Part shown: positions 1 through 10,236 of the stretch, piece by piece | Layout of the letters: every line of letters starts with the position of its first letter | Position numbering within the stretch: position 1 is the first letter of the stretch | Origin: Halocafeteria seosinensis | Taxonomy: Eukaryota > Sar > Bigyra > Bicosoecida | Assembly: GCA_001687465.1 (NCBI GenBank) | Contig: LVLI01000297.1 | Span: 1 to 23,951 of the forward strand | Direction: 5' to 3' | Length of the DNA stretch: 23,951 nucleotides | Notes under the pieces: model-generated | Seen by the model: the letters and a program-made list of their open reading frames with translations, nothing else | Told to the model about the DNA's origin: nothing | The model's database searches: none | Position numbers and translations under genes: made by a program

Positions 1-2754
1 GGGTACATACTCAAATGTGCGTGCTGCAAAGAATAGAAAGAACGGGGAAGAAGTGGCTGTCAAGCTCATGAAGAAACCATTGCTGAAAAATGACCGGAAG
101 TTCGTGGATACGGTCCTGGATGAGATCAAAGTGCTCAAGCAGGTATGTTCCGAGCCTTCTACACATTATTCCCCCTACAATTTTGCATTCCACACTCGCT
201 GATATCGATGCCAGTTGGATGAAGCAGTGGAAGGAGTGGGCGTACTTCAGGTTCGAGCGTGCTATTATGAAGAGGGACGCGTAGCTATCGTTACCCAGCG
301 TTGTAGAGGAGGGGATATGTTTGATATGTACGTGATGTGTGTTCTATCGACTGCTCGATGGCGACTAACAGTGGTGACTAAGTGCATTTGTACGTGGACT
401 ACGTTCTGCAGGATTCTTGGCATGGCAGAGCAAGGCAAAAGCTACAGTGAGAAAGAATGCGCCCGGGTATTCAACAACCTCTTCTTGATACTGAACAGAA
501 TCCACAAGAAGGGGCTGTTGCTGCACAATGATCTCAAACATGAGAACTTTCTATTGGAGGAATTTCATCCAGAGTCGAAGATTGTGGTCGCTGATTTCGG
601 CTTCGCTACCGTACGTGACCTCTGCTGGTGGAAATACTCGTGTTATTTGTATTTTTTTGAGACTTCTTTGTTGTGCTTGTCTGGCCAGCCTCTGCCCCGT
701 GACAACATTCAAAAGGAAATAAGAGGCCAACGCAACGGGACATGGGGTTACATGGCTCCGGGTATGTGAACTGATGCATGGTTATTCGTCGGCAAGATAT
801 TGATTGACATATCCTGTCTCATTGCAACCCAGAGCTGATAGACAAAAATGTGCATTCTGTAAAGACGGATTGCTGGGCCATGGGAGTAGCTTTATACATA
901 GCTTTAAAGGCGGCTCTTCCATTTAATCCGGAGAGGGTTCGGGTACGTAACACTATGTATCATTATGGAAGTATTGTGGCTTATCTGACGGGACGGCTTT
1001 GTGAGAGCAGAGGCACGGTTCGTCGGCTATTATGAAAACGCGTTTGAGACTCGAAGATCCAAAAGGTATTGGTATGAGTCGCGATGCAGCTGTACGTCAT
1101 CCATACGGCGCTTCATTGCAATGCATAGCGTGGACCCGTGAGCATGCAATCACGACACATTTCGCGATTCACAGGATTTGTTAAGTCACTTGTTGTGCTT
1201 CAATGCGTATGAACGATTTGACACGGACAAAGCTTTGGCTCACCCATTCCTTAGCGAATGGAGGCGTCAAAATGCTACGGAGCTTACTTCGCTACTTCCA
1301 GAATTGAAGAAATTTCGCATGCGCCAGAAGTTCCGAGTGAGTACTTCTTTTGTAGAACTTTGAACTCTTACTTTTCTAGACACTTCTTGTACCCTGCTTA
1401 CTACAGGCTGCGTGCCATGCTGTTGAAGCAGGATCGTACTTCAATCGTTGCGGTATACTTAGGTCTATCGTGAAGGAGCAGCAACTACCGGCAATGCAGT
1501 TCGAAAAGCTGCGTGAAGTGTTTAGCAAATACTGCAGCGCAAGTGCTGGAGTCAACCGGTAAGAGAGATAGGCTGCGCCTGCCCTTGAAAGTGTTGTTAC
1601 TGTTTTTTATATCCTCTGGCAGTACAAGGCAGCGTTTCTCCGCGGATCTAAAGTCGTTCAGCCGCATAATGGAGGAATTAGGACTGAGTCAGTTGCCGGT
1701 TCAGCGAGTTTTTGAAGTTTTCGACACAGGTGCGGATTTGATGTGCTATCGTCTAGAACTCCAATCCTCCCTTCTTAACAGTGATATTGATTTACAGATC
1801 GAGACGGGAAAGTCGATTTCCAAGAGTTTATGTGTGGGCTGGCATTGCTTCAAGGTCCATCGGAAAATGGTCTGAAAAGTGGGTGCCGCTGTTGAAACCG
1901 ATTGTCTCCCTCTATATGTATGAGTTGTTTCACGAGGTAACTGCAGCCTGCTTCTCAATATTCGATCAAGATGGGAATGGCTTGTTGGATCCGTACGAAC
2001 TTATGAGTATCTTGGAGCTTTCATCTACTGGAGACAAACGCAGAGATGTCGATTTGGCCAATACACTCGAAGAAATGATGGATAAGATTGATATCGATGG
2101 TACGCTTGGAGTCAGAAAAGTTATGTATCTTAGTGTTAAATATGCTGGCTGAAGCTGCTTACAGGAGATGGATATATCACTTTCGAGGAATTCCGGAATG
2201 GTGTAAAAGACTACCCGCTCCTCGCAAACTCCCTATTGGGGCAAATTCAGGGAGCAGTCTCCGCAAGTGGACGGAACTTGTTTGCCAGGAATCACTCAGT
2301 TGGACAAGGTTCTTCCAAGCACCTTAAGAAAGCAATAGTGATAGTTCCATCCGGATCCGAAAGATCGATTCAGGAGCAACTGGAAGATTTTGGGATTGAT
2401 TCAGAGCTCAGAGATCCGTCTTCGTTGAGCGAAACGGACAATACGCTGGCCAACGTTAGGAGCTCCGGCGTGAATGCAATTCTTGTCGGGATTGATGGCG
2501 GTTCTGTCGAGCTACCGCGGAGAGTAGCTTCTGAAAGCGACCTTCCTGTTGTTGCTTTCCCATGGAATGCGGAAAGTATGGAATCCAATGAAATTAAAGA
2601 TCTATTTTGGAATACTGCCCAAAGTGATGCCGGTGATGCGCTATCAATGACTGTCTCCTCGAAACACGCGGCTGAATGCGCTGCCCGTATCTGTAATTCG
2701 CGTGCAGAAGTGGAGCTTTCTCTCAGCGCATCCCAAACAGAGAGCAGCAACTAG
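1..2754 (+). CDS. CaMK/CDPK-type protein kinase with EF-hands and PurE-like tail (paralogue A, 5'-partial)
   Basis: Predicted calcium-regulated Ser/Thr kinase; the 5' end lies outside the window. Exons: <1-142, 215-327, 412-610, 689-761, 833-942, 1011-1091, 1175-1336, 1407-1558, 1623-1729, 1798-1878, 1947-2099, 2165-2754 (reading frame starts at base 2; 653 codons present). Visible in order: end of the Gly loop (GTYSNV), VAVK lysine, catalytic HNDLKHEN (in place of HRDLKPEN), DFG, MAPE, then a basic helix KFRAACHAVEAGSYF like CaMK autoinhibitory/calmodulin-binding segments. Three canonical EF loops follow: DTDRDGKVDFQE, DQDGNGLLDPYE, DIDGDGYITFEE. The segment where CDPKs usually have a fourth EF-hand is degenerate. 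About nt 2326-2705 encode a PurE-like alpha/beta domain (IVIVPSGSE, ILVGIDGGS, ELPRR, LPVVAFPW, AAECAARI). Exon joins were checked by frame and by alignment with B and C. Kinase and EF-hand assignment is secure; the tail assignment is inference. Confidence 0.9.
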
Positions 2755-3128
2755 GCAAGTGACTAGTGCTCTAATACCGCCATTCCTTCCTATAGCTTGA
2801 AAGTGTGACTCCAACTTTTGTGAAGAGTTCGCTGCCTCTCTTCCATTGCCTTGCCTTTAGCCAGTATGCAAGGTATAATTTATTTTGTGACACGGCAACA
2901 AAAGCTTCTGATAAAGAACTGGTAATCTCTTCGTGGCATAATTTCATCAGCTAGTAACTTCCCTTTGCGGAATGTCGGTTGTTTGACTTCAGCTCCGAAC
3001 TTCCGGCTCGTCCGAGTCTGAAGTCGCAAGTCGCTACCACGGGTTCATTTGGGTCCGATCTTCGTGTATTGTTGTTGAACCGAATCATCCATTGTTGTCA
3101 TTTCTTTTGTCCACTGAGTTTGCTGCTC
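2755..3128. other. Intergenic spacer between kinases A and B
   Basis: This holds the 3' flank of A and the upstream region of B. The B frame stays open upstream to about 2979, but no ATG precedes 3129 and the translation there resembles neither paralogue. I see no RNA gene, repeat or clear promoter motif. Confidence 0.5.
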
Positions 3129-5641
3129 ATGTCCCGCGACGGTGGTGGTGGTGTCCCGTTCGGTAGACAGGCGCTACGAATTCGAAGCGTCATGAACGCC
3201 GACGATATCTATTCGTTGACGGAGGACGAGAAAAATCTGTTCGTCCTGGATTCTTCCTTAGAAGACAACTATGAGCTCAGGGAGGAGCTCGGCTCGTACG
3301 TAGGCTATACGGTGCATGGGATGAGCTTGAGGAATCACATGAACTACCTGGTAGCTGATCCCACACAGAGGAGCGTTCGGCGCGATTCGGGCTGCCGTAG
3401 ATCGCAGGACGGGAACCGAGGTAGCCGTGAAAATAATGAAACAAAGGCTATTGCGCTACAATTCGCGTCTCGTGCGCGTGATCCTCGATGAAGTGAAAGT
3501 CATGAAGCATGTAAGTACCGGTCTCACTCTTTCCTGTATGGAATGCGCCGGGCGAATCCCCATGCGATCCCTCGTGATTTCTTCACATGCTTCCATTTGC
3601 ACTCCCATGATGCCACAGCTCGCCGACACAATGGGCCAGACGGGAGTTCTCAGTCTCATTGAAGCCTTCTATGACCAGGGAGGAGTAGCTGTCGTCATGC
3701 CGAAATGCACGGGCGGCGACTTGTTTGACCGGTAAGCACCTCAACGGATCTATTCAGCTTCGCAGACTTCAGTCAGAACTCCTGGTGATACGAACGCGTT
3801 ATGGCTGCAGCATAGTGGAACTAGCTGAGACGAATGACAAGTACACTGAGCAAGATTGCGCACGACTGTTCAATATTCTGTTCCAACTTGTCTCTTCCGT
3901 ACACAAGAACGCGAAACTCCTGCATAACGATCTGAAACATGAACATTTCATGTTGCAATACCCGGACAATGAATCGAAATTTCTTATTGCAGATTTTGGA
4001 TATGCTTCAGTAAGTTTTTTTCGTGCCGCTGTTATACTGTATGTTAGCGACGAGTGGTTTCCAGCACTTACCCGCGAGCGGAATCAATGGAGAGCTTAAA
4101 GGTACTAAGCCGTCAGGGACACATGCGTATATGGCACCAGGTATGAAATTGTGAAGCATCAAAGGACTGAATATGTATCTAGCATCCAATTTGGTTTGGC
4201 AGAAATCTTTGAAAGATTTGTTTACTCCGTGAAATCGGAAGCTTGGGCCATGGGAGTGGCTTTGTACATCGCGCTCAAAGCGCGATTCCCGTTCCAACCA
4301 TCTCAAATCAAGGTTTGATAGTTTAAGGAACGTCTTTCATGCTTTGACCAAATTTAGAAATATATGCTTTTGAAAGCGCTACAGGATTACGGTTTAAAGG
4401 CGATAAAGACTAGTGCCGCAAGTATTCATCGCGGAACTGACTTGGCTGGTTTGAGTGAAGATGCAGCAGTACGTGCACTTTAGCTAAGTATGCCCTTAGC
4501 GATTCCCTTATCTATCCATTTGTTCTTCAGGATCTCATTCGCAAACTACTTGAGTTGGACCCGGAAAAGAGATATGATGCAGAGGATGCACTAGACCATC
4601 CCTTCCTCAAGCGGTGGAGAGCGCAAAATTCTGCTGACCTTGACCTAATCCCGCAGTTGGAACGCTTCCGAGTTCGTCATAAATTTCGAGTACGTAAACG
4701 ACTATTCGTTTAGGAAGCTTAATTGGAAGTAACTCGCTCGATACACGTACAGTGTGCTTGCAGGGCTGTTGAAGCAGGATCGTATATGAACCGCTGTGCT
4801 TTGCTGAAGGCGATCATACTGAACAATGCCCCGGAGAACTCTGAAATTCCATCTATTCAGGTAGACAGAATCCGTCAAATGTTCTCCAGGCATTGCAAAT
4901 GGACGCGACAACCGACTTCCGGCAGGTATGTTAATTCAGGATATCCTGAAACTGCGGACATATGTGGATACAACGTTTGCAAACAGGTGGCAAATGCTGG
5001 TGAGCTTGGAGGCGTTCAAGAAAGTTATGACAGATCTTGAGCTTCAGCACCTACCGTTAGAACGGATGTTTGCCGTTTTTGACTCTAGTAAGTATGAATA
5101 CAAGTACCAATGGTATATTCTCGGATAAATTCATTACTTCGGTTCAGATGGCGACGGAGTAGTTGACTTTCAAGAGTTCCTGTGTGGTTTAACTCTACTG
5201 AACGGCGTAAATATGGAGACTTTACGCTGTACGTACGCACCGTTAGAGCACTCACTGCTTGCAACGCATCTACAGTGTATGCTTTCCTTCTTTCCAGGTT
5301 GTTTCGATATTTTTGACCACGATGGGAACGGCGTGTTGGATCCAAATGAATTGATGAACATTCTGGAACTGGTTGCCACAGGAGATGAGCTGACGGATGA
5401 GGCTCTTGTTATGAATCTTCAAGTCATGATGGATGAAATTGACATCGACGGTATGTATCCCGATCGGGATTTTCAGGTTGTTCCGAAGAAGAATCATTCG
5501 AATGCCGCAGGAGATGGCTACATCACCTTCGAGGAATTCCGAAAGGGGGTGCGAAAATTTCCTGTGTTGGCTAATGCTCTGTTGGGAGAAGTTCAGGGCG
5601 CTCTTTCAGCCACCGAGCAGCACCTATTCGGAAGCGGATAA
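3129..5641 (+). CDS. CaMK/CDPK-type protein kinase with EF-hands, no tail domain (paralogue B)
   Basis: Exons: 3129-3295, 3369-3510, 3619-3731, 3811-4009, 4065-4140, 4203-4312, 4385-4468, 4531-4689, 4753-4925, 4987-5087, 5148-5228, 5298-5450, 5511-5641 (562 aa). An internal ATG at 3192 (MNADDIYSLTEDEKN, 541 aa) aligns better with the start of paralogue C and may be the real start. Features: Gly loop GSGAFG restored across intron 1, VAVK, HNDLKHEHF, ADFG, MAPE. The junction helix KFRCACRAVEAGSYM follows, then EF loops DSNGDGVVDFQE, DHDGNGVLDPNE and DIDGDGYITFEE. The Mg2+-coordinating Asn of the catalytic loop is His here (codon 3944-3946), whereas A and C keep Asn, so catalysis may be weakened. 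The protein stops about 30 residues after the last EF loop, where A and C continue into the PurE-like domain. It is convergent with the next gene, 60 bp away. Confidence 0.9.
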
Positions 5642-5701
5642 TACCGAGCAAGCACGGATCCTCTTAACAGTCGTTTGGTTAAACAATCAACGTCTAATAC
5701 C

Positions 5702-8480
5702 TTACGCCTCAGCTTTTGCATCTTTCAGTTCGGTTCTTAATTTGTTATGTTCCCTTTCTAGCCATTTTTCCCGCTCCTCCAGTTTCTCCAAACGACTCTT
5801 CACCTCTCGTTTTCGTACGTCAACCTTATCACGTAGCAGTTGGATCTGAGAGTTTAGAATAGAGAGAATCAAATAGCAACCGCCGCAGTCAGCAGCGTCT
5901 GTGCACACGTACATTTATCCGAGAATTTCTTGCCTCCTCCTCAGGAATTGTACCATTTTGTTCTTTGCTATGAAGCTCCTTTTCCAACTCCTCAATCTGC
6001 AACGAACAGAGCGCAGCTTTATCTCTTGAGACGTTCCAATAAGATGTGCACGCTAACGACATTACCTTCTGTTCCTCTTCGTGGATATCCTTGAAATCCT
6101 CTTCAGCCTCCTTAAATTCCCCTTGAAGTTGTAGCCGAATAGTGCGATATTCCAGAAACTTTCGCGCGAACTTATCCTTGTCCACGAGATGTTGTACCGC
6201 CGCACGCAGCAAAGATCGGATGCGCACAACGGGATCCAGCTCTGTAACTTCGTGCGCCTCACTTGGAGCTGAATCAGATTGGCCACTGATTGACTCCTCA
6301 CATCCCGGTAAAGAGCAGTACATCTTCGCGGGTTCAATCAACTGAGCAGCAAGGAGCAACTGTACATACGGTTGAACAAACGCAACGTCTCCTTTCCGCG
6401 GGGCCTTCTCGCTGACGGACTGCAGAAGGTTTGAATACTTGAACCTTAAATTATTCTTACTTTGACGATACGGTAGACCTGTGCGAGTGAAAATATGGTC
6501 CTTTAACATTTGTGGAAACCGCCAATCGAAGCGCACACACACATAAAAGCACATACCTGTAGGGCCCACGGAATCGGAAAGATTAGCAAGGGTACATAGC
6601 GTATGAAATGCCGTCACGGAAAATGCAGCGATCTCACTATTTGCAGGAAGGGAGCTTTTCGGGACGGGCTCAGCTTTACCGTCCACGGACATATGGATTC
6701 GACGTAAGTCACTTAGTACCTCAACATCGGACGACAGATCGACTGAGGGGACATGCAGGAAATCAGCTACTGAGGCCGAAACACAATCCACAATTTCTTC
6801 TAAAGCCCTCTCGGAGGCCTTAGTGACGTGATCTTTAACTAGGTCGACGGTATCCTTTTCCAGTGTAGGATGCCTGTTTTCTTTTGCCAGTTCTTCAGCC
6901 ATGTTGGATAGATGTCTATCAAATCTTTTCAGCCAAGCTGCGATATCGGCGGTCCGGGTTCCGCAAGTTTCCCGTACCAAACTAACGATAGAATCAATGA
7001 ACTGCTTGTCCAAGCAAGCCGTGTGCCCAGAGAGTTTCTCGAACTGGTTACTTCCATATGCATTGATGGTATCGAAAAGCGCCTCGAAACGAGTATTCTT
7101 ATGCACAAAACTTAAATCGATAACCGTTGCCCACTTCTGCCGTTCCACACCCCGTAGAAGGGGTTGCTCTGGTCCATCAAGCACAAAGTGTACCAAATTC
7201 GCTCTATTCTTCTGGAGCGATGTCGAACTGACTTGGCGCAGAGCTGCATCAACAAGAGCAGCAGCCGATAGGTTAGAGCTAGTTTCGTTGAAATGCACTA
7301 AATCCGATACCACGCCTTCTAACACGGTCGGATTATCGCTAACAACGAACTTGGAGGAGCTAGAGTGGGTATCCAGTCGTTCTCTCAACCGATGAAGATG
7401 ATCTGTAGTGCAGACCACGAGCGTTGGTTTCGCGTGAGCTTCTCCGGATTTACTTCGCTCGACGAGTTTATCCAAGGCCTCAATGTACACACGAGCAACA
7501 TAAATGGCATTCAAGGACAGTAACGTGCGATGTAAGTAGTTCGCTGAAGAGATATCTGTTGAGTTGTAGCTCTGGCGGACAGTGTTGATATAGGCCCTTG
7601 CTTCGGGAATCCACAGAACGGCATAGACCGCTCGCAGCAGTCGGTGTAGTGGGGAGCAAACGGCAGGTACGACTACAGTTCGCGATTCCATTTTGCTCAC
7701 TGAAGGAATTTCTACGACATGACGATTCCGCTTTCTCAGTTCGGCAATGGCATTGTTTTTGAATGCTCGACGACCACTTCCAGGGAGTCCTTGCACTCGG
7801 ACCGCTTTGGTTTCTTCTACCACTGCAGATGTTACAGAGCTTTGTGCCGTTGTTTCCCCGTTCTCACGTTGTTCGTTCTCTGAAGGGCCAGGAGCTTCTT
7901 GTTGTTCAGTAGCACTCTTGATTTCCTCGGAGACGTTCAGCGCCCGGAGAACTTCGCTCATTTGACGGCTTTGAGCTTGGTGAATGAAGTTCCTCACCAA
8001 GTCGGGGACGAAAAAGTGTTCTTCGGCTACCGAAACAGCTACTCGATGGCCTCTATCGGCAACTTGAGTGACGTCGTTCGAGTACATATAGTACGATCCG
8101 CCCACCACAGATGCCAAAGCCCCTACCGTCATTCCAACAAGAGAGCCTTTGCCTCGACTTTTACCCTTCTTATTATGTTCAGAGGTGCCATTGCCATCAT
8201 TATTGGAAGTGTTTTCGGTCCCAGACGAAGCTGTAGTTTCAGCTTTTCCCTCAGATTGCACCCCTTTCGAGGCTGTCTCGGTTGACATACACCTCCATGA
8301 AGAACTATGCAAAGTACCACATGCAAGTTCTGATTGATTACCGCGTTTTAAAGTCGAAAACGGAGCCGTATGGACTTTAATACGCCTCGAATTCGCCCCA
8401 AGCCCACTGCCATATCTTAGGTTCCTCCGAGCAAACGACACCTTTTCCACTGTTACCCTTCTCATCATCGTGTCAGACAC
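5702..8480 (-). CDS. Predicted mitochondrial membrane protein with degenerate P-loop and C-terminal coiled coil
   Basis: Exons on the minus strand: 8480-6557, 6478-6066, 5996-5913, 5845-5702 (854 aa). The first 60 residues are Arg/Ser-rich and lack acidic runs, like a mitochondrial presequence. A polar Ser/Thr/Gly-rich linker precedes one membrane span at about residues 113-133 (SLVGMTVGALASVVGGSYY). Residues 231-240 read GLPGSGRRAF, a Walker A-like loop in which Lys is replaced by Arg. A hydrophobic strand LVVCTTD near 354-360 could be the Walker B position. From about residue 730 the protein is charged and heptad-like. This coiled coil continues smoothly across the last two introns, which supports them. 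The layout recalls membrane-anchored inner-membrane proteins such as Yme2/RNA12 (P-loop) or Mic60 (span plus coiled coil), but I see no diagnostic motif of either. The first two introns (78 and 69 nt) are in frame without stops, so an unspliced reading is also open. Confidence 0.7.
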
Positions 8481-8857
8481 CTTCTTACCTAGCTAGGCAG
8501 TCATTCAAGCGGTACCCCAAGTGTATAGAACATGTGTCAACAAACGTAAATGGACGTAAACTTCTTCTGCTCGGGTTTTTGAAGCGCTGGACGCTTTTCC
8601 GCACAAACTTCAAGTTGGAATCCGAACTTCCGAAGTGACTTGTTTGCGGGAAGTGCAAACTGCTGTTGGTCTGGAACAAGGCAAAGTGGCTACTTTCTGA
8701 TTACCGAACATAGTGAATTTATATCATGCGTTTATTCATACATATATACACGTGATTAATTACGGTATGGTAGCACTAGAACGCTAATATATGTACCAGC
8801 TACTGTATGTTATCTCACACTGCACTATTAAGCGACGCCAAACGAATTCAGTAGAGC
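8481..8857. other. Intergenic spacer between the P-loop protein and the U-box gene
   Basis: Both flanking genes are on the minus strand, so this is the upstream region of the 5702-8480 gene and the 3' flank of the U-box gene. About 8700-8800 is markedly AT-rich, which fits a 3' UTR or promoter. No ORF here is convincing. Confidence 0.4.
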
Positions 8858-9862
8858 TCACGTCCGAGAGCTGGAGTCTCCACATTTGAGACCTTCTTTA
8901 ACTTTTTTCTGTTGTTGGTGTATCCATGACCATAGTTCGCTCCGCAGTCCGTTGTTGCGGACAACCTGCATCGAGGGAAGAAGGTTATTTGTCAATGGGG
9001 AGGTAGGCTTGACTTTCAACCAACGCCTGGCTACGTCGAACTCGTAATTGTATCCATCACTCAGCGTAACAGGATCTCTCATTACTTCGAACGTAACTGG
9101 ACAAACTAAGCACCCGGGACATTCTTCCTCAATGTTGCAGCCTTGATCTCGCAGCTCTTCAATGGCGTTTTCCAGTTGCTCTTCGTCTTCATGTTGTGGT
9201 CCAACTACTCGGATTAGTAGTCCCTGCTGGACTTCGTTCGGGCGATTCCGTTCGTGCCAGTGGGGTCTCCGTTCGTGTCGGTAGACTCTATCCCTGGGAG
9301 TACTGCTGGAAAATAATGTTGCTGCACCGTCAGGGGGATTTCGAAAGAAGATTCGAGGATGGGGATTTCTGTTTCCCGGTGTCGCAAAAGTGTCCCCCAG
9401 TTCAGCAATGTGGCAATTTTCCAAGGTGGTCCTGGCTCTATCACCATTGTTTTGATGAGGAGAAGACCCATCGGCTTGGTTTGCCGAAAGGTGGTGAGGT
9501 GTGTTCGTTGCGACTGGTCGCTGGCGTTGACCAAGTTGGCAACCATTGAAGCCTCTAGGAAGGCATTGACATTCCGGATCTGTTGCTCTTATGCTCGATC
9601 CACGTTGCTGGTGAGTTTGGAGCTGGTTTTGGATTGTCTGCATCTTGTGGGGATGTCGATGTAGCAAACGCATTTCTTCGAGCGTATAATCCATTGCATG
9701 CCGTATGCGTACTTCCTGATATTCTGATCTAGGCTGATGAACACGACATGGACGTTGTGCTATCTGGTACCATTTAATTCCATGGATGTCCTCCGTATTC
9801 CCAACCGACTCTGCGGGTGTGTGTGTTGCACAAGACAGAGGGAACATACTGCCGGCACTCAT
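8858..9862 (-). CDS. U-box domain protein, probable E3 ubiquitin ligase
   Basis: Single-exon gene of 334 aa. Residues about 254-313 form a U-box: CPVTFEVMRDPVTLSDGYNY, then WLK, a TSPLTN turn, the LLPSMQVVRN loop, and an ending NGLRSELWSWI. In this family the domain recruits an E2 ubiquitin-conjugating enzyme through a zinc-free RING-like fold. Just upstream lies an acidic helix (HEDEEQLENAIEELRDQ). The N-terminal 200 residues are rich in His, Gln, Arg and Pro without a recognisable substrate-binding domain; no ARM, WD40 or TPR repeats are seen. The substrate therefore cannot be guessed. The start used is the first ATG of the open frame; the low-complexity N-terminus makes it less certain than the C-terminal domain. 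Confidence 0.85.
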   Translation of the reverse strand: MSAGSMFPLSCATHTPAESVGNTEDIHGIKWYQIAQRPCRVHQPRSEYQEVRIRHAMDYTLEEMRLLHRHPHKMQTIQNQLQTHQQRGSSIRATDPECQCLPRGFNGCQLGQRQRPVATNTPHHLSANQADGSSPHQNNGDRARTTLENCHIAELGDTFATPGNRNPHPRIFFRNPPDGAATLFSSSTPRDRVYRHERRPHWHERNRPNEVQQGLLIRVVGPQHEDEEQLENAIEELRDQGCNIEEECPGCLVCPVTFEVMRDPVTLSDGYNYEFDVARRWLKVKPTSPLTNNLLPSMQVVRNNGLRSELWSWIHQQQKKVKEGLKCGDSSSRT

Positions 9863-10236
9863 GATCGATGTAGTTGTTGTAGATTGGTACTACTAATTCA
9901 GAAGCTACCACACTTTCTCCCTCTTATAAACGTTCAATAGCTCAACATCTGTATCAATTCATACACATGTGACTATCTACCTACAAAGCAGCAATGTAAA
10001 GCAAGATAATTCTTTACGGACTCCGCTTCACAAGCACAATCCGTGCCAAGAACAGTTCATGATGAACTCTTAGGAAACTTAGTGGCCCCTAACAGGAAGA
10101 ATTTGACGAATCGGGCAGTATGTAATCATTTCTCTCACAAACGGGAGCTAGAAACAGGCAATCTCAGTCTGGATAGAGAATCATCATGTCGTCAAGGTAC
10201 CCACTGACACGGAACCAGGCAGTATGGTACCATGCC
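9863..10236. other. Intergenic spacer between the U-box gene and kinase C
   Basis: This holds the 3' flank of kinase C and the upstream region of the U-box gene, both minus strand. I see no gene, tRNA or repeat. Short ORFs overlapping 10164-10500 are antisense shadows of the last exon of kinase C. Confidence 0.4.

Noticed and set aside
6421-6463. A further, roughly 41-nt intron in the P-loop gene (GTAAGA..CTGCAG on minus)
   Set aside because: It is not a multiple of three and its removal would break the frame that leads into the coiled coil.
5889-8480. The P-loop gene read as one uninterrupted 863-residue ORF
   Set aside because: Its last residues lose the coiled coil, and canonical GT..AG pairs remove three short segments and restore a continuous heptad helix down to 5702.
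9196-9664. Plus-strand ORFs across the U-box gene
   Set aside because: They are antisense shadows; the minus frame carries the recognisable U-box.
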